From: Actinomycetes bacterium
Lineage (GTDB): Bacteria; Actinomycetota; Acidimicrobiia; Acidimicrobiales; RAAP-2
NCBI GenBank assembly: GCA_021791615.1
Contig: JAJYWG010000117.1
Span: forward strand, 1-25,003
Reading direction: 5' to 3'
Length of the DNA stretch: 25,003 nt
Of this stretch, positions 8,097 through 15,177 are shown in pieces; position 1 is the first letter of the stretch; each line of letters opens with the position of its first letter. Made by a program: the position numbers and the translations under genes. Under the pieces are notes generated by a model. The model was not told the origin of the DNA and made no database searches. It saw only the letters and a program-made list of their open reading frames with translations.

Positions 8097-9709
8097 GTGG
8101 CCCACTCCGCCGCTTCACGGCGATGCCGTCCGTAGTCGACTTTGCCGTTGGGGGAGCGGCCGATGGACTCGACCACCATGACACGGCGGGGCGCTTTGTA
8201 CCCGGCCAACCTGGCCTTCACATGGTCGATCAGCTCGGGCTCGCTGGCGCAACCTCCTTTCCCACTGCTCTCGAGCTCGACGACGGCGACGATCTGCTCG
8301 CCGAAATTCTCGTCGGGGATGCCGACCACCACGGCGTCTCGCACGCCCTCGTGGGTCTTGATGGCTTCCTCGACCTCCTCGGGGAACACCTTCTCGCCGG
8401 CGGTGTTGATGCAGACGGAACCCCGGCCCAGGAGGTGGATGGTGCCGTCGGCGCGGACCTGGGCATAGTCGCCGGGGATCGAGTAGCGGACGCCGTCGTA
8501 GACCTTGAACGTGGCCGCCGATTTCGCCTCGTCCTTGTAGTACCCAATGGGGTTCCTCCCGCCGAGGGCCAGCACGCCAACCTCGTCCGAGCCGGGCTCG
8601 ACCGGCCGCCCGTCGGCACCGAGGACCTTCACTTCAGGGCCGAGGGTGAACTCCGCCGTCTTTGCAGCCGCACCGGCCGACGACACCGAGGATCCCATAC
8701 CCAACGCCTCGGAGGAGGAGAAGGCGTCCATAAGCAGCATGTTCGGGTGATGCGCGAGGAGTCCCGCCTTGATCGGCTCGCTCCACATCGCCCCCGAAGA
8801 GATGATCCCGACCAGCGAGCTCAAGTCCCACTTGTCGGGTGCGTTGTCCAGAGCGGCGAGCAGGGGGCGAGCGAAGGGATCGCCGACGATCACGAGGCCG
8901 TTGACGCCTTCCCTGGAGATGGTGTCAAGGAGCTCTTCTGGGTCGTAGCGACGGCTTTCGAGGAGGACGACCCGACCGCCTTCGCTGAGACACTCGAACG
9001 CGGTGAACCCCCCGGTCCCGTGCATGAGGGGGCACGCCGGCAGCAGGCTCATCCCGGGGCCGAGCTGAGTGAGGACCGACCTCACTCCGGCGATGCTCTC
9101 GTCGGGGTAGCGCCGGAAGCCCGATGCGTTCAGCCGGGCGAAGAGGTCGTCCTGACGCCACATGACACCTTTGGGCATTCCCGTCGTGCCCCCGGTGTAG
9201 AGCATGAACAGGTCGTCGCCGCTGCGGCCCCACGGGGCCGTCTCCCTCTGATCGGTCGACGAGGCTGCGTCTTCGTAGGGAGTGGCCCAGTTCGGGCAGG
9301 GCCCCGATCCGTCGTCGACCCAGAGCCAGTCCCGGACGCGCGGAACGCGTGAGCGGACCCTCTCGGCTCGCTCGGTGAAGGCACCGTGGAACACGACGGC
9401 GATCGCGTCGGCGTTCTCCCAGAGATAGGCCAGCTCGTCGTCGGCGTAGCGATAGTTGGTGTTGACCGGGACAAGCCCCACTTTCGCCGCAGCGAACGTG
9501 GTCTCGAGATACTCCGGCGAGTTGTAGAGGTAGATCGCGACCTTGTCCTGTCGGACCGGGTGGAGGCCCATGAGCCAGTGGGCGACACCGTCTGCGCGGC
9601 GATCGAATTCAGCCCACGTGAGCCGGCGGTCCCCCTGGGTCAGGGCTGGCGCGCCAGGGAGCTGGTCGGCAACCTCTTCCCACACATCCGCGTAGTTCCA
9701 GTTCGACAC
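8084..9709 (-). CDS. Acyl-CoA synthetase (FadD-type, AMP-forming), second copy
   Basis: A 541-residue ANL-superfamily ligase. It shows YTGGTTGMPKG (171-181), then GVMWRQDD, the hinge LLGRGSVCINTAGEKVFPEE and Lys523 in PNGKVDY. It belongs to the same subfamily as the neighbour at 6351-7952 but is clearly diverged, so this is an old duplication or a two-substrate arrangement. The start is GTG at 9709; the upstream strand carries AAGGAGAAGGGCGAGG as a Shine-Dalgarno region. It is divergent from the acyl-CoA dehydrogenase at 9859. The shared 149-bp spacer holds two inverted repeats, so the two are probably co-regulated. Its stop falls inside the 19-bp repeat array. Expected reaction: ATP-dependent thioesterification of a fatty, branched or cyclic acid, in the cytoplasm. 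Confidence 0.93.
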   Translation of the reverse strand: MSNWNYADVWEEVADQLPGAPALTQGDRRLTWAEFDRRADGVAHWLMGLHPVRQDKVAIYLYNSPEYLETTFAAAKVGLVPVNTNYRYADDELAYLWENADAIAVVFHGAFTERAERVRSRVPRVRDWLWVDDGSGPCPNWATPYEDAASSTDQRETAPWGRSGDDLFMLYTGGTTGMPKGVMWRQDDLFARLNASGFRRYPDESIAGVRSVLTQLGPGMSLLPACPLMHGTGGFTAFECLSEGGRVVLLESRRYDPEELLDTISREGVNGLVIVGDPFARPLLAALDNAPDKWDLSSLVGIISSGAMWSEPIKAGLLAHHPNMLLMDAFSSSEALGMGSSVSSAGAAAKTAEFTLGPEVKVLGADGRPVEPGSDEVGVLALGGRNPIGYYKDEAKSAATFKVYDGVRYSIPGDYAQVRADGTIHLLGRGSVCINTAGEKVFPEEVEEAIKTHEGVRDAVVVGIPDENFGEQIVAVVELESSGKGGCASEPELIDHVKARLAGYKAPRRVMVVESIGRSPNGKVDYGRHRREAAEWATTPA

Positions 9710-9759
9710 CGTCCTCGCCCTTCTCCTTCCTGCGGTCGCACTGCCGCTGCCCCTCGGCC

Positions 9760-9784
9760 GGACCGGCCCACGTCCGGCCGGTCC
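9760..9784. promoter_or_regulatory. Inverted repeat in the divergent synthetase/dehydrogenase promoter region
   Basis: GGACCGGCC (9760-9768) and GGCCGGTCC (9776-9784) form a perfect 9-bp dyad separated by 7 nt. It sits between two divergent start codons (9709 and 9859). It may be an operator or an mRNA hairpin; the regulator is unknown. Confidence 0.5.
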
Positions 9785-9794
9785 TTGTCGGGAG

Positions 9795-9806
9795 CGGAGC
9801 GCTCCG
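9795..9806. promoter_or_regulatory. 12-bp perfect palindrome, candidate operator
   Basis: CGGAGCGCTCCG is fully self-complementary and lies 10 nt from the preceding dyad in the same divergent spacer. In GC-rich DNA such sites can arise by chance, so this is a weak call on its own. Confidence 0.3.
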
Positions 9807-9846
9807 TCGACGGCTCGCCAGTTCGATCCCGCCTCCTGCCACAGCC

Positions 9847-9852
9847 TACGCT
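9847..9852 (+). promoter_or_regulatory. -10 box for a leaderless acyl-CoA dehydrogenase transcript
   Basis: TACGCT matches the actinobacterial TAnnnT -10 form and ends 6 nt before the GTG at 9859. There is no Shine-Dalgarno sequence, so transcription probably starts at or very near the start codon. Confidence 0.5.
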
Positions 9853-9858
9853 GCAGCG

Positions 9859-11049
9859 GTGGAACTCAGACTTCCCGGCGACGATCATCCCGAGCGCCAA
9901 GCCATCCGAGCCTGGTTGGAGGACCATCCAGATCCGACTGGTCGCCAGATGGCTGAGGCCGGCTACGTGGCTCCGCATTGGCCTCGCCCGTGGGGTTTGG
10001 CTGCCGATCCGGTGGCCCAGCTCGTCATCGACGACGAGTTGCGCCGAGCCGGCGCCCGCCGACCCATCAACCCGATCGGCATCGGTTGGGCCGGTCCGAC
10101 GATCATCCATGCCGGCACTCCCGATCAGCAGCGGCGATGGATCATGCCGATGCTCGCGGGCGAGGAGTTCTGGTGCCAGCTCTTCAGCGAGCCGAGCGCC
10201 GGTTCTGACCTGGCGTCCCTCTCCACCCGCGCGGTGCGGGATGGAGACGAATGGGTGGTCAGCGGGCAGAAAGTGTGGACGACGTTTGCCCACGTGGCCA
10301 AGTTCGGGATCCTCCTGGCCCGTACCAACCCCGAAGCGCCCAAGCATCGCGGGATCTCCTACTTCGTGTGCCCGATGGACGCCGCCGGGATCGAGATCCG
10401 ACCGCTGGTCGACATGACCGGAGAGCACGCCTTCAACGAGGTGTTCTTCGACGAGGTCCGCATCCCGTCCGACCACTTGGTGGGTGCCGTGAACGGTGGT
10501 TGGGAGCTTGCCAAAGTCACGCTGGGCAACGAACGGGTATCGCTGTCGGGTGAGGGATCGCTGTGGGGGAACGGCCCGACTGCCTCGGACCTCGTCGATC
10601 AGGTGCGCCGGGCCGGCGGTGCCCCGAGCCCCTACCTCCGTCAGCGTCTTGCCCGCGTCTGGGCCGAAGGCGAGATCCTCCGCACCCTGCGCCTGCGCAC
10701 CCTCTCGGCCCACCTGGCCGGACGTGCCCCGGGTCCCGAAGCTTCCGTCCGCAAGGCGCTCGCTGACGCCCACGGCCAGCAGGTGCTCGAGCTCGCTCGG
10801 GACCTGGCTGGACCGTTCGGGACGCTCTCAGATGGCAGCCCCACTGACGGATGGGGAGAACGCACACCCGCGGGGTCGGCGACCGGGTCGCTCGAGTCCG
10901 GTGGTCCAGCAGGGTGGGACGCGACGAGCTGGGCCCGGGGCTTCCTGTTCTCTCCCGCGCTCACCATCGGGGGCGGGACGGCCGAGGTGCAGCGCAACAT
11001 CGTGGCTGAGCGAGTGCTCGGGCTCCCCAGAGATCCAGTGCTCGGCTGA
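9859..11049 (+). CDS. Acyl-CoA dehydrogenase (FadE-type)
   Basis: A 396-residue FAD flavoenzyme predicted to introduce the alpha-beta double bond into an acyl-CoA. It shows LFSEPSAGSDLASL (108-121), WVVSGQKVWTT, GISYFVCPMD, GWELAKVTLGNERV and the C-terminal GGGTAEVQRNIVAERVLGLP. Residues about 323-355 form a low-complexity Gly/Ser/Thr/Pro-rich insert absent from typical family members. It probably loops out before the final helices, which makes it worth checking that the enzyme is active. The GTG at 9859 is preceded by a -10 box at leaderless spacing. It is divergent from the synthetase at 8084-9709, which would supply its acyl-CoA. It faces the riboflavin synthase across a spacer of 15-bp repeats. 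Substrate chain type is unknown; it is distinct from the dehydrogenase at 21714. Confidence 0.92.
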   Translation: MELRLPGDDHPERQAIRAWLEDHPDPTGRQMAEAGYVAPHWPRPWGLAADPVAQLVIDDELRRAGARRPINPIGIGWAGPTIIHAGTPDQQRRWIMPMLAGEEFWCQLFSEPSAGSDLASLSTRAVRDGDEWVVSGQKVWTTFAHVAKFGILLARTNPEAPKHRGISYFVCPMDAAGIEIRPLVDMTGEHAFNEVFFDEVRIPSDHLVGAVNGGWELAKVTLGNERVSLSGEGSLWGNGPTASDLVDQVRRAGGAPSPYLRQRLARVWAEGEILRTLRLRTLSAHLAGRAPGPEASVRKALADAHGQQVLELARDLAGPFGTLSDGSPTDGWGERTPAGSATGSLESGGPAGWDATSWARGFLFSPALTIGGGTAEVQRNIVAERVLGLPRDPVLG

Positions 11050-11059
11050 CTTCGCCGGG

Positions 11060-11164
11060 ACCGGCAGCACTCGCGCCGGCAGCACTCGCGCCGGCGGTGC
11101 TCACGTCGGCGGCAGCCGCGCCGGCGGCATTCGCGCCGGCAGCACTCACGCCGGCAGCAGCCCC
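11060..11164. repeat. 15-bp tandem repeat, seven units
   Basis: Seven consecutive 15-bp units of the form gccggcagcactcgc, with 1-5 changes each, fill most of the 137-bp spacer between the convergent dehydrogenase and riboflavin synthase. Because the unit length is a multiple of three, several frames stay open through it, one giving a Gly-Ser-Thr-Arg-Ala pentapeptide repeat; none has a start of its own. Repeated GCCGGC palindromes can pair with one another. Confidence 0.9.
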
Positions 11165-11186
11165 ATCGCCGAGCGGACGGGCCGGT

Positions 11187-11672
11187 TCAACGACCAGAGG
11201 GAATGAGGGGCCCGACGTCGGCCGAGCCCTGCCTGATCCCCTGGCCGGCCCGTGAAAGCAGCGCTTCGGGTTCGTAGAGCATCCAATAGGCGTTCTGGGC
11301 GTGCTTGCGTGAACGGTCGCGGCAGATCTCGGCCAAGCGGACCGGGTCGTCCTCCTCGTCCTCGTGGACGAACACTTCGAGGATGGGAGTGTTGGTCATG
11401 AGCTGGGCCATCATGATCCCCGACGACGCTTCGTGGGCGCAGGTCTTGTCGATGGGCTCTTTGCCGGGCATGCCGAGGGCGATCACGATCTTGCAGCTGT
11501 CTTCCTCGATGAGCCGCTTGGCGGCCACGGCGAGGTCCTTGAACCCGGGCACCGTCTTGCGGACCACCTCGAAGCGCCGCTCGTAGCCCGGGCATCCGGC
11601 GAGCTGGTCCGCCGCCTCGCTCCCCATGTCATAGCGAGCGAACATCGTGTCGACCACACCGATCCGCTGCAT
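11187..11672 (-). CDS. ribC: Riboflavin synthase, archaeal (RibC, lumazine-synthase-like) type
   Basis: A 161-residue protein predicted to catalyse dismutation of two 6,7-dimethyl-8-ribityllumazines into riboflavin. The pattern is that of archaeal RibC, which is homologous to lumazine synthase and unrelated to the trimeric two-barrel bacterial RibE. It shows RIGVVDTMFARYDMG at the N-terminus, TVPGFKDLAVAAKRLIEE, IVIALGMPG, AHEASSGIMMAQLMTNT, ILEVFVHEDE and a C-terminal RAGQGIRQG. The ATG at 11672 is chosen because the protein then begins MQRIGVVD as in the family, with GGAG 8 nt upstream; 11705 would add 11 residues. It is divergent from bioA. No FMN riboswitch is visible upstream and no other rib gene is in the window. 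Confidence 0.9.
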   Translation of the reverse strand: MQRIGVVDTMFARYDMGSEAADQLAGCPGYERRFEVVRKTVPGFKDLAVAAKRLIEEDSCKIVIALGMPGKEPIDKTCAHEASSGIMMAQLMTNTPILEVFVHEDEEDDPVRLAEICRDRSRKHAQNAYWMLYEPEALLSRAGQGIRQGSADVGPLIPSGR

Positions 11673-11846
11673 CGTCAGCGCTCCAATCTCGAGACCGTTT
11701 CCCACGCCGCTTTTGACGGCGGGCTCCTGCCATTGTCGCGCGCCTCGGGCAGGTTGTGTGGTTCCTCCAGTGGACTCCGGGCGCTGCCTGGTCGAGAATC
11801 ATCAATCGTGGAACTTGGACCGACCGCTCCGGCTGCCTCGTCGCCG

Positions 11847-13172
11847 ATGCCGCAGGCTGCCAACCGAGACCCGGATCGACTGGGGGACTGGGTCGATCGG
11901 GACAGCTCGGTGGTCTGGCATGGGTTCACTCAGATGGCCGTGTACTCCGCGAGCTCGCCGTTGGTGATCGAGCGGGCAGAAGGCCGGGAGCTCATCGACG
12001 TGGCCGGGCGCAGGTATCTCGACGGGATCTCCTCGCTCTGGGTGAACACGCTCGGACATCGAGTCCCCGAGCTCGACCAAGCACTTGTCGACCAAGTTGC
12101 CCGAGTGGCGCACACCACGATGCTCGGCCATGGGAACACCGTCGTGGTCGAGCTCGCGGAGGCGCTGCGTCGAGTGGTGCCCGTCGATGGCGCGCACTTC
12201 CTCTTCGCGTCGGATGGGGCGGTTGCTGTCGAGCAAGCCCTGAAGATCGCTTTCCAATACTGGGTGAACAGGAAGGTCTCGGGCCGGACCCGTTTTCTCG
12301 CTCTGGGCGACGCGTACCATGGCGACACGGTTGGGTCGTTGTCGCTCGGTGACGGCGGATTCTTCAGCGAGATCTTCGATCCGCTCCGCTTCCCTGTCCT
12401 GAGGACCCCGGGGTACGCCGACTCGACCTGGGCAGAGAAGGCGATCACAGTTGTGCTGGCTCACGCCGACGAGCTGGCTGCCGTCGTGATCGAGCCGCTG
12501 GTGCAAGGTGCGTCGGGAATGCTGTGCGCCGAGCCGGACGATGTCGCCGCCCTCGGGAGAGCCTGCCGGGAAGCCGGGGTCCTGCTCATCTGCGACGAAG
12601 TTGCGACCGGGTTCGGTAGGACGGGAACGTTGTTCGCGTCGGAGCAGTGCGGCCTGCGCCCCGACCTGCTCTGCCTGGGGAAGGGCATCACCGGTGGGTA
12701 CCTCGCGATGTCGGCCACGGTGGCATCCCAACGTGTCTTCGAGGCGTTCCTCGGCGAGGACCTCGGACCCGCGACTTTCTTTCACGGGCACTCCTATGGC
12801 GGTAACGCGTTGGCGGCAGCGGTGGCATTGCGCCACCTCGAACTGATCTCCGAGTGGGACGTGCTGGCCAACGTGGAGGCTCGTTCCGAACAGCTTGGGG
12901 CCGGGCTCGAGGCCCGCTTGGGCGGGCATCGAGCGATCACGGCCATCCGGCGTCGCGGTCTCATGGTCGGGGTCGAGCTGGCACCGCCGGGCCCCGGCCT
13001 GCGGTGGGGGAGGCTCGTGTCTGCGGCTGCAGTCCGTCGCGGAGTCCTCTTGCGTCCCCTGGGAGACGTAGTCGTGGTCATGCCGCCGCTCACGGTGACC
13101 TCTGAGGAGATCGACCGGATCGTGCGCGTGCTCGGCGATGCGGTGGACGAGGTGGCGAGTTGGACAGGTTGA
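11847..13172 (+). CDS. bioA: Adenosylmethionine-8-amino-7-oxononanoate aminotransferase
   Basis: A 441-residue class III PLP aminotransferase that makes 7,8-diaminopelargonate from KAPA with S-adenosylmethionine as amino donor. It shows WHGFTQM, DGISSLWVNTLGH, FASDGAVAVEQALKIAFQYW (the BioA form), AYHGDT, CDEVATGFGRTG with Asp250 binding the PLP ring nitrogen, and LGKGITGGYL with Schiff-base Lys279. It is close to mycobacterial BioA along its length. ATG 11847 is chosen; GTG 11808 would add 13 residues of low complexity and also lacks a Shine-Dalgarno sequence, so the start is uncertain. The long upstream open frame back to 11364 is antisense to ribC and not real. It overlaps bioF by 4 or 13 bp, so bioA, bioF and bioD are translationally coupled. 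Confidence 0.94.
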   Translation: MPQAANRDPDRLGDWVDRDSSVVWHGFTQMAVYSASSPLVIERAEGRELIDVAGRRYLDGISSLWVNTLGHRVPELDQALVDQVARVAHTTMLGHGNTVVVELAEALRRVVPVDGAHFLFASDGAVAVEQALKIAFQYWVNRKVSGRTRFLALGDAYHGDTVGSLSLGDGGFFSEIFDPLRFPVLRTPGYADSTWAEKAITVVLAHADELAAVVIEPLVQGASGMLCAEPDDVAALGRACREAGVLLICDEVATGFGRTGTLFASEQCGLRPDLLCLGKGITGGYLAMSATVASQRVFEAFLGEDLGPATFFHGHSYGGNALAAAVALRHLELISEWDVLANVEARSEQLGAGLEARLGGHRAITAIRRRGLMVGVELAPPGPGLRWGRLVSAAAVRRGVLLRPLGDVVVVMPPLTVTSEEIDRIVRVLGDAVDEVASWTG

Positions 13173-14359
13173 TCGGCTCGGGCGCGTCGCCGGTCTCGTC
13201 GGGCGTATCGCAGCACGACGCTGTGCCTTGGGAGGAGCGAGTCGGCCTTCGGTTGTCGGGGGTGGTCGCGCAAGGCCGCTGGCGGTCCCCCAGGGTGTTC
13301 GATGCCCTTGGGCCCGAAGGCGTCCTCGAGCTGGAGGACGGTGAACGGCGGTCGGTGGTGTCGTTCGCGTCCAACGACTATCTCGGGCTGGCTTCTCATC
13401 CCGAGGTCATCGCCGCTGCGGCTCAGGCACTCGAGCGATGGGGGTCTGGTGCGGGAGCATCTCGCCTGGTCACTGGTTCCAGGCCCGTTCACCGTGAGCT
13501 CGAGCATGAACTGGCCGCATGGAAGGGGACGGAAGCGGCTGTGTGCTTTTCGTCGGGTTTCGCTGCCAACCTCGGGATTCTCGGAGTCTTGGGCGACTCC
13601 GGGACCACGATCTACTCCGACGAGCTCAACCATGCCTCCATCGTGGACGGGTGCCGACTGGCCCGAGCCCACGTGCGGGTCTACCGCCACGCCGACCCCG
13701 AGCACCTCGCCTCGCTCCTCGAGGAAGGGACGTCTCCGGCCCTGGTGGTCACCGACACGGTGTTCTCCATGGAAGGAGATGTCGCGCCGGTGGGGGAGCT
13801 TGCGGAAGTGTGCCGGCGCAATCGGGCACTCCTCGTCCTGGACGAAGCACACGCCGTCCTGGGTCCTGAGCTCGGTCCTGAGGTGACCGAGGGGATCATG
13901 GTCGTGCGGGTCGGCACGCTGTCCAAGATGCTGGGATCGCTCGGAGGGTTCGTAGCCGGACCGCGATCCGTGGTCGACCTCCTCGTGAACACCGCCCGGC
14001 CCTATATCTTCACGACCGCGCTGCCACCGGCCGATGCTGCGGCGGCCAGGGCGGCGCTGGAAGTGGTACGCAGCGGCGAAGGCAGTCTGTTGCGCGACCG
14101 CTTGACCGGGTATGTCGAAGCGATCTGCCCGGGTCATATGAGCCCGATCATTCCCGTCGTCCTCGGAACGGAGGAGAAAGCGCTGGCTGCTTCGGCATCA
14201 CTGCTCGAACGCGGGCTCTGGGTGCCGGCGATCCGCCCCCCGACCGTGCCTCATGGCACGAGCCGGCTGCGCGTGACCGTGTCGGCCGCCCACCAGGTCG
14301 AGCACGTCGACCAGTTGGTGCGCGCCCTCGAACATCTCGAAGGTGGACGCCGGTGCTAG
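13160..14359 (+). CDS. bioF: 8-amino-7-oxononanoate synthase
   Basis: A 399-residue alpha-oxoamine synthase that condenses pimeloyl thioester with L-alanine to KAPA. It shows FASNDYLGLASHP (69-81), GSGAGASRLVTG, SSGFAANLG, HASIVDG, TDTVFSMEGD, LDEAHA (Asp228, His231) and GTLSKMLGSLGG with PLP Lys256. The start is probably TTG at 13160 with GAGGTGG 4 nt upstream (13149-13155). A TTG at 13169 overlapping the bioA TGA as TTGA is the alternative. It overlaps bioA upstream, and its stop overlaps the bioD GTG. No bioC, bioH, bioI or bioW is present here, so pimeloyl supply is encoded elsewhere. Confidence 0.94.
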   Translation: MDRLIGSGASPVSSGVSQHDAVPWEERVGLRLSGVVAQGRWRSPRVFDALGPEGVLELEDGERRSVVSFASNDYLGLASHPEVIAAAAQALERWGSGAGASRLVTGSRPVHRELEHELAAWKGTEAAVCFSSGFAANLGILGVLGDSGTTIYSDELNHASIVDGCRLARAHVRVYRHADPEHLASLLEEGTSPALVVTDTVFSMEGDVAPVGELAEVCRRNRALLVLDEAHAVLGPELGPEVTEGIMVVRVGTLSKMLGSLGGFVAGPRSVVDLLVNTARPYIFTTALPPADAAAARAALEVVRSGEGSLLRDRLTGYVEAICPGHMSPIIPVVLGTEEKALAASASLLERGLWVPAIRPPTVPHGTSRLRVTVSAAHQVEHVDQLVRALEHLEGGRRC

Positions 14360-15126
14360 TGGGAGGACGGCCGGATCGGTTGGTCGCAGTTGTCGGGACC
14401 GGGACTGACGTCGGGAAGACCTGGGTGTCGGTACGGCTGCTCAAGGTGCTGGCGAGCGGCGGGCACCAGGTGTGGGCCCGCAAACCCGCGCAATCATTCG
14501 CTCCCGATGACGATCCTGGGTCGACCGACGCCGCGCTCCTGGCTGCCGCCACCGGCGAGCATCCCTTCGAGGTGTGTCCCGAGCACCGGTGGTACCCGGT
14601 TGCGATGGCACCCCCGATGGCGGCCCACGCCCTCGGTCAAGCACCCCTGTTGCTGAGCGAGTTGCTGCAAGAGATCGTCTGGCCGATCGATGCCAGCGGA
14701 CCGCTCACCCCCTCAGACGGGCAGCGATCGGTCGGACTGGTGGAGACGGCCGGTGGAGTGGGCTCACCTCAAGCCGACGACGGTGACGGCCTGGACCTCC
14801 TCGGGCTGCTCCGGCCCGACTCGGTGGTGATCGTTGCGGGTGCGGGTTTGGGGATTATCCACGACGTGCGTCTGTGCTTGTGGGCATTCGCCACGAGATC
14901 CGTGGATGCCCCAGGGATTGCGGCCGGGCGGCTCTCGCTCACTCCTTTGGAAGGGCCGAACAGCCAGGTGCATGACGACCTGGTGGTCGTGCTGAACCAG
15001 TTCGATCCAGCCGACGAGCTCCACGTTGCCAACCGGAAGTGGCTCGAGCAGCACGAGGGCGTCCTCGTCCTGGTCACTCCGGGCGACGAGCGCCTGCTGG
15101 CCGACTGGGTCCTCGAGCGGCGCTGA
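14353..15126 (+). CDS. bioD: Dethiobiotin synthetase
   Basis: A 257-residue ATP-dependent enzyme closing the ureido ring of dethiobiotin from diaminopelargonate and CO2. It shows the P-loop GTGTDVGKT (15-23), Lys44 in ARKPAQS and VETAGGVGSP (near 129-138), matching the family's conserved acidic-AGG segment. GTG at 14353 overlaps the bioF stop by 7 bp, making this the third gene of a coupled operon. The C-terminal third (LVVVLNQF, LVLVTPGDERLLADW) is more divergent than in enterobacterial BioD, as often in actinobacteria. A bidirectional hairpin follows the stop. Confidence 0.93.
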   Translation: MLVGGRPDRLVAVVGTGTDVGKTWVSVRLLKVLASGGHQVWARKPAQSFAPDDDPGSTDAALLAAATGEHPFEVCPEHRWYPVAMAPPMAAHALGQAPLLLSELLQEIVWPIDASGPLTPSDGQRSVGLVETAGGVGSPQADDGDGLDLLGLLRPDSVVIVAGAGLGIIHDVRLCLWAFATRSVDAPGIAAGRLSLTPLEGPNSQVHDDLVVVLNQFDPADELHVANRKWLEQHEGVLVLVTPGDERLLADWVLERR

Positions 15127-15151
15127 GCGATTCCAAGCCTGTCGTCCGTTC

Positions 15152-15175
15152 CTCTCGGTATGGCGAAGCCGAGAG
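15152..15175. terminator. Bidirectional terminator hairpin between convergent bioD and the GNAT/acyl-CoA synthetase gene
   Basis: CTCTCGG (15152-15158) pairs perfectly with CCGAGAG (15169-15175) around a 10-nt loop in the 51-bp convergent spacer. There is no strong U-tract, as is common in high-GC actinobacteria, so termination strength is uncertain. Confidence 0.55.
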
Positions 15176-15177
15176 CG

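Noticed and set aside
11364..11846. Long in-frame extension upstream of bioA
   Set aside because: It is antisense to the well-supported riboflavin synthase and has no family similarity.
11673..11846. FMN riboswitch upstream of the riboflavin synthase
   Set aside because: The spacer lacks the conserved FMN-element boxes and has no long folded structure.
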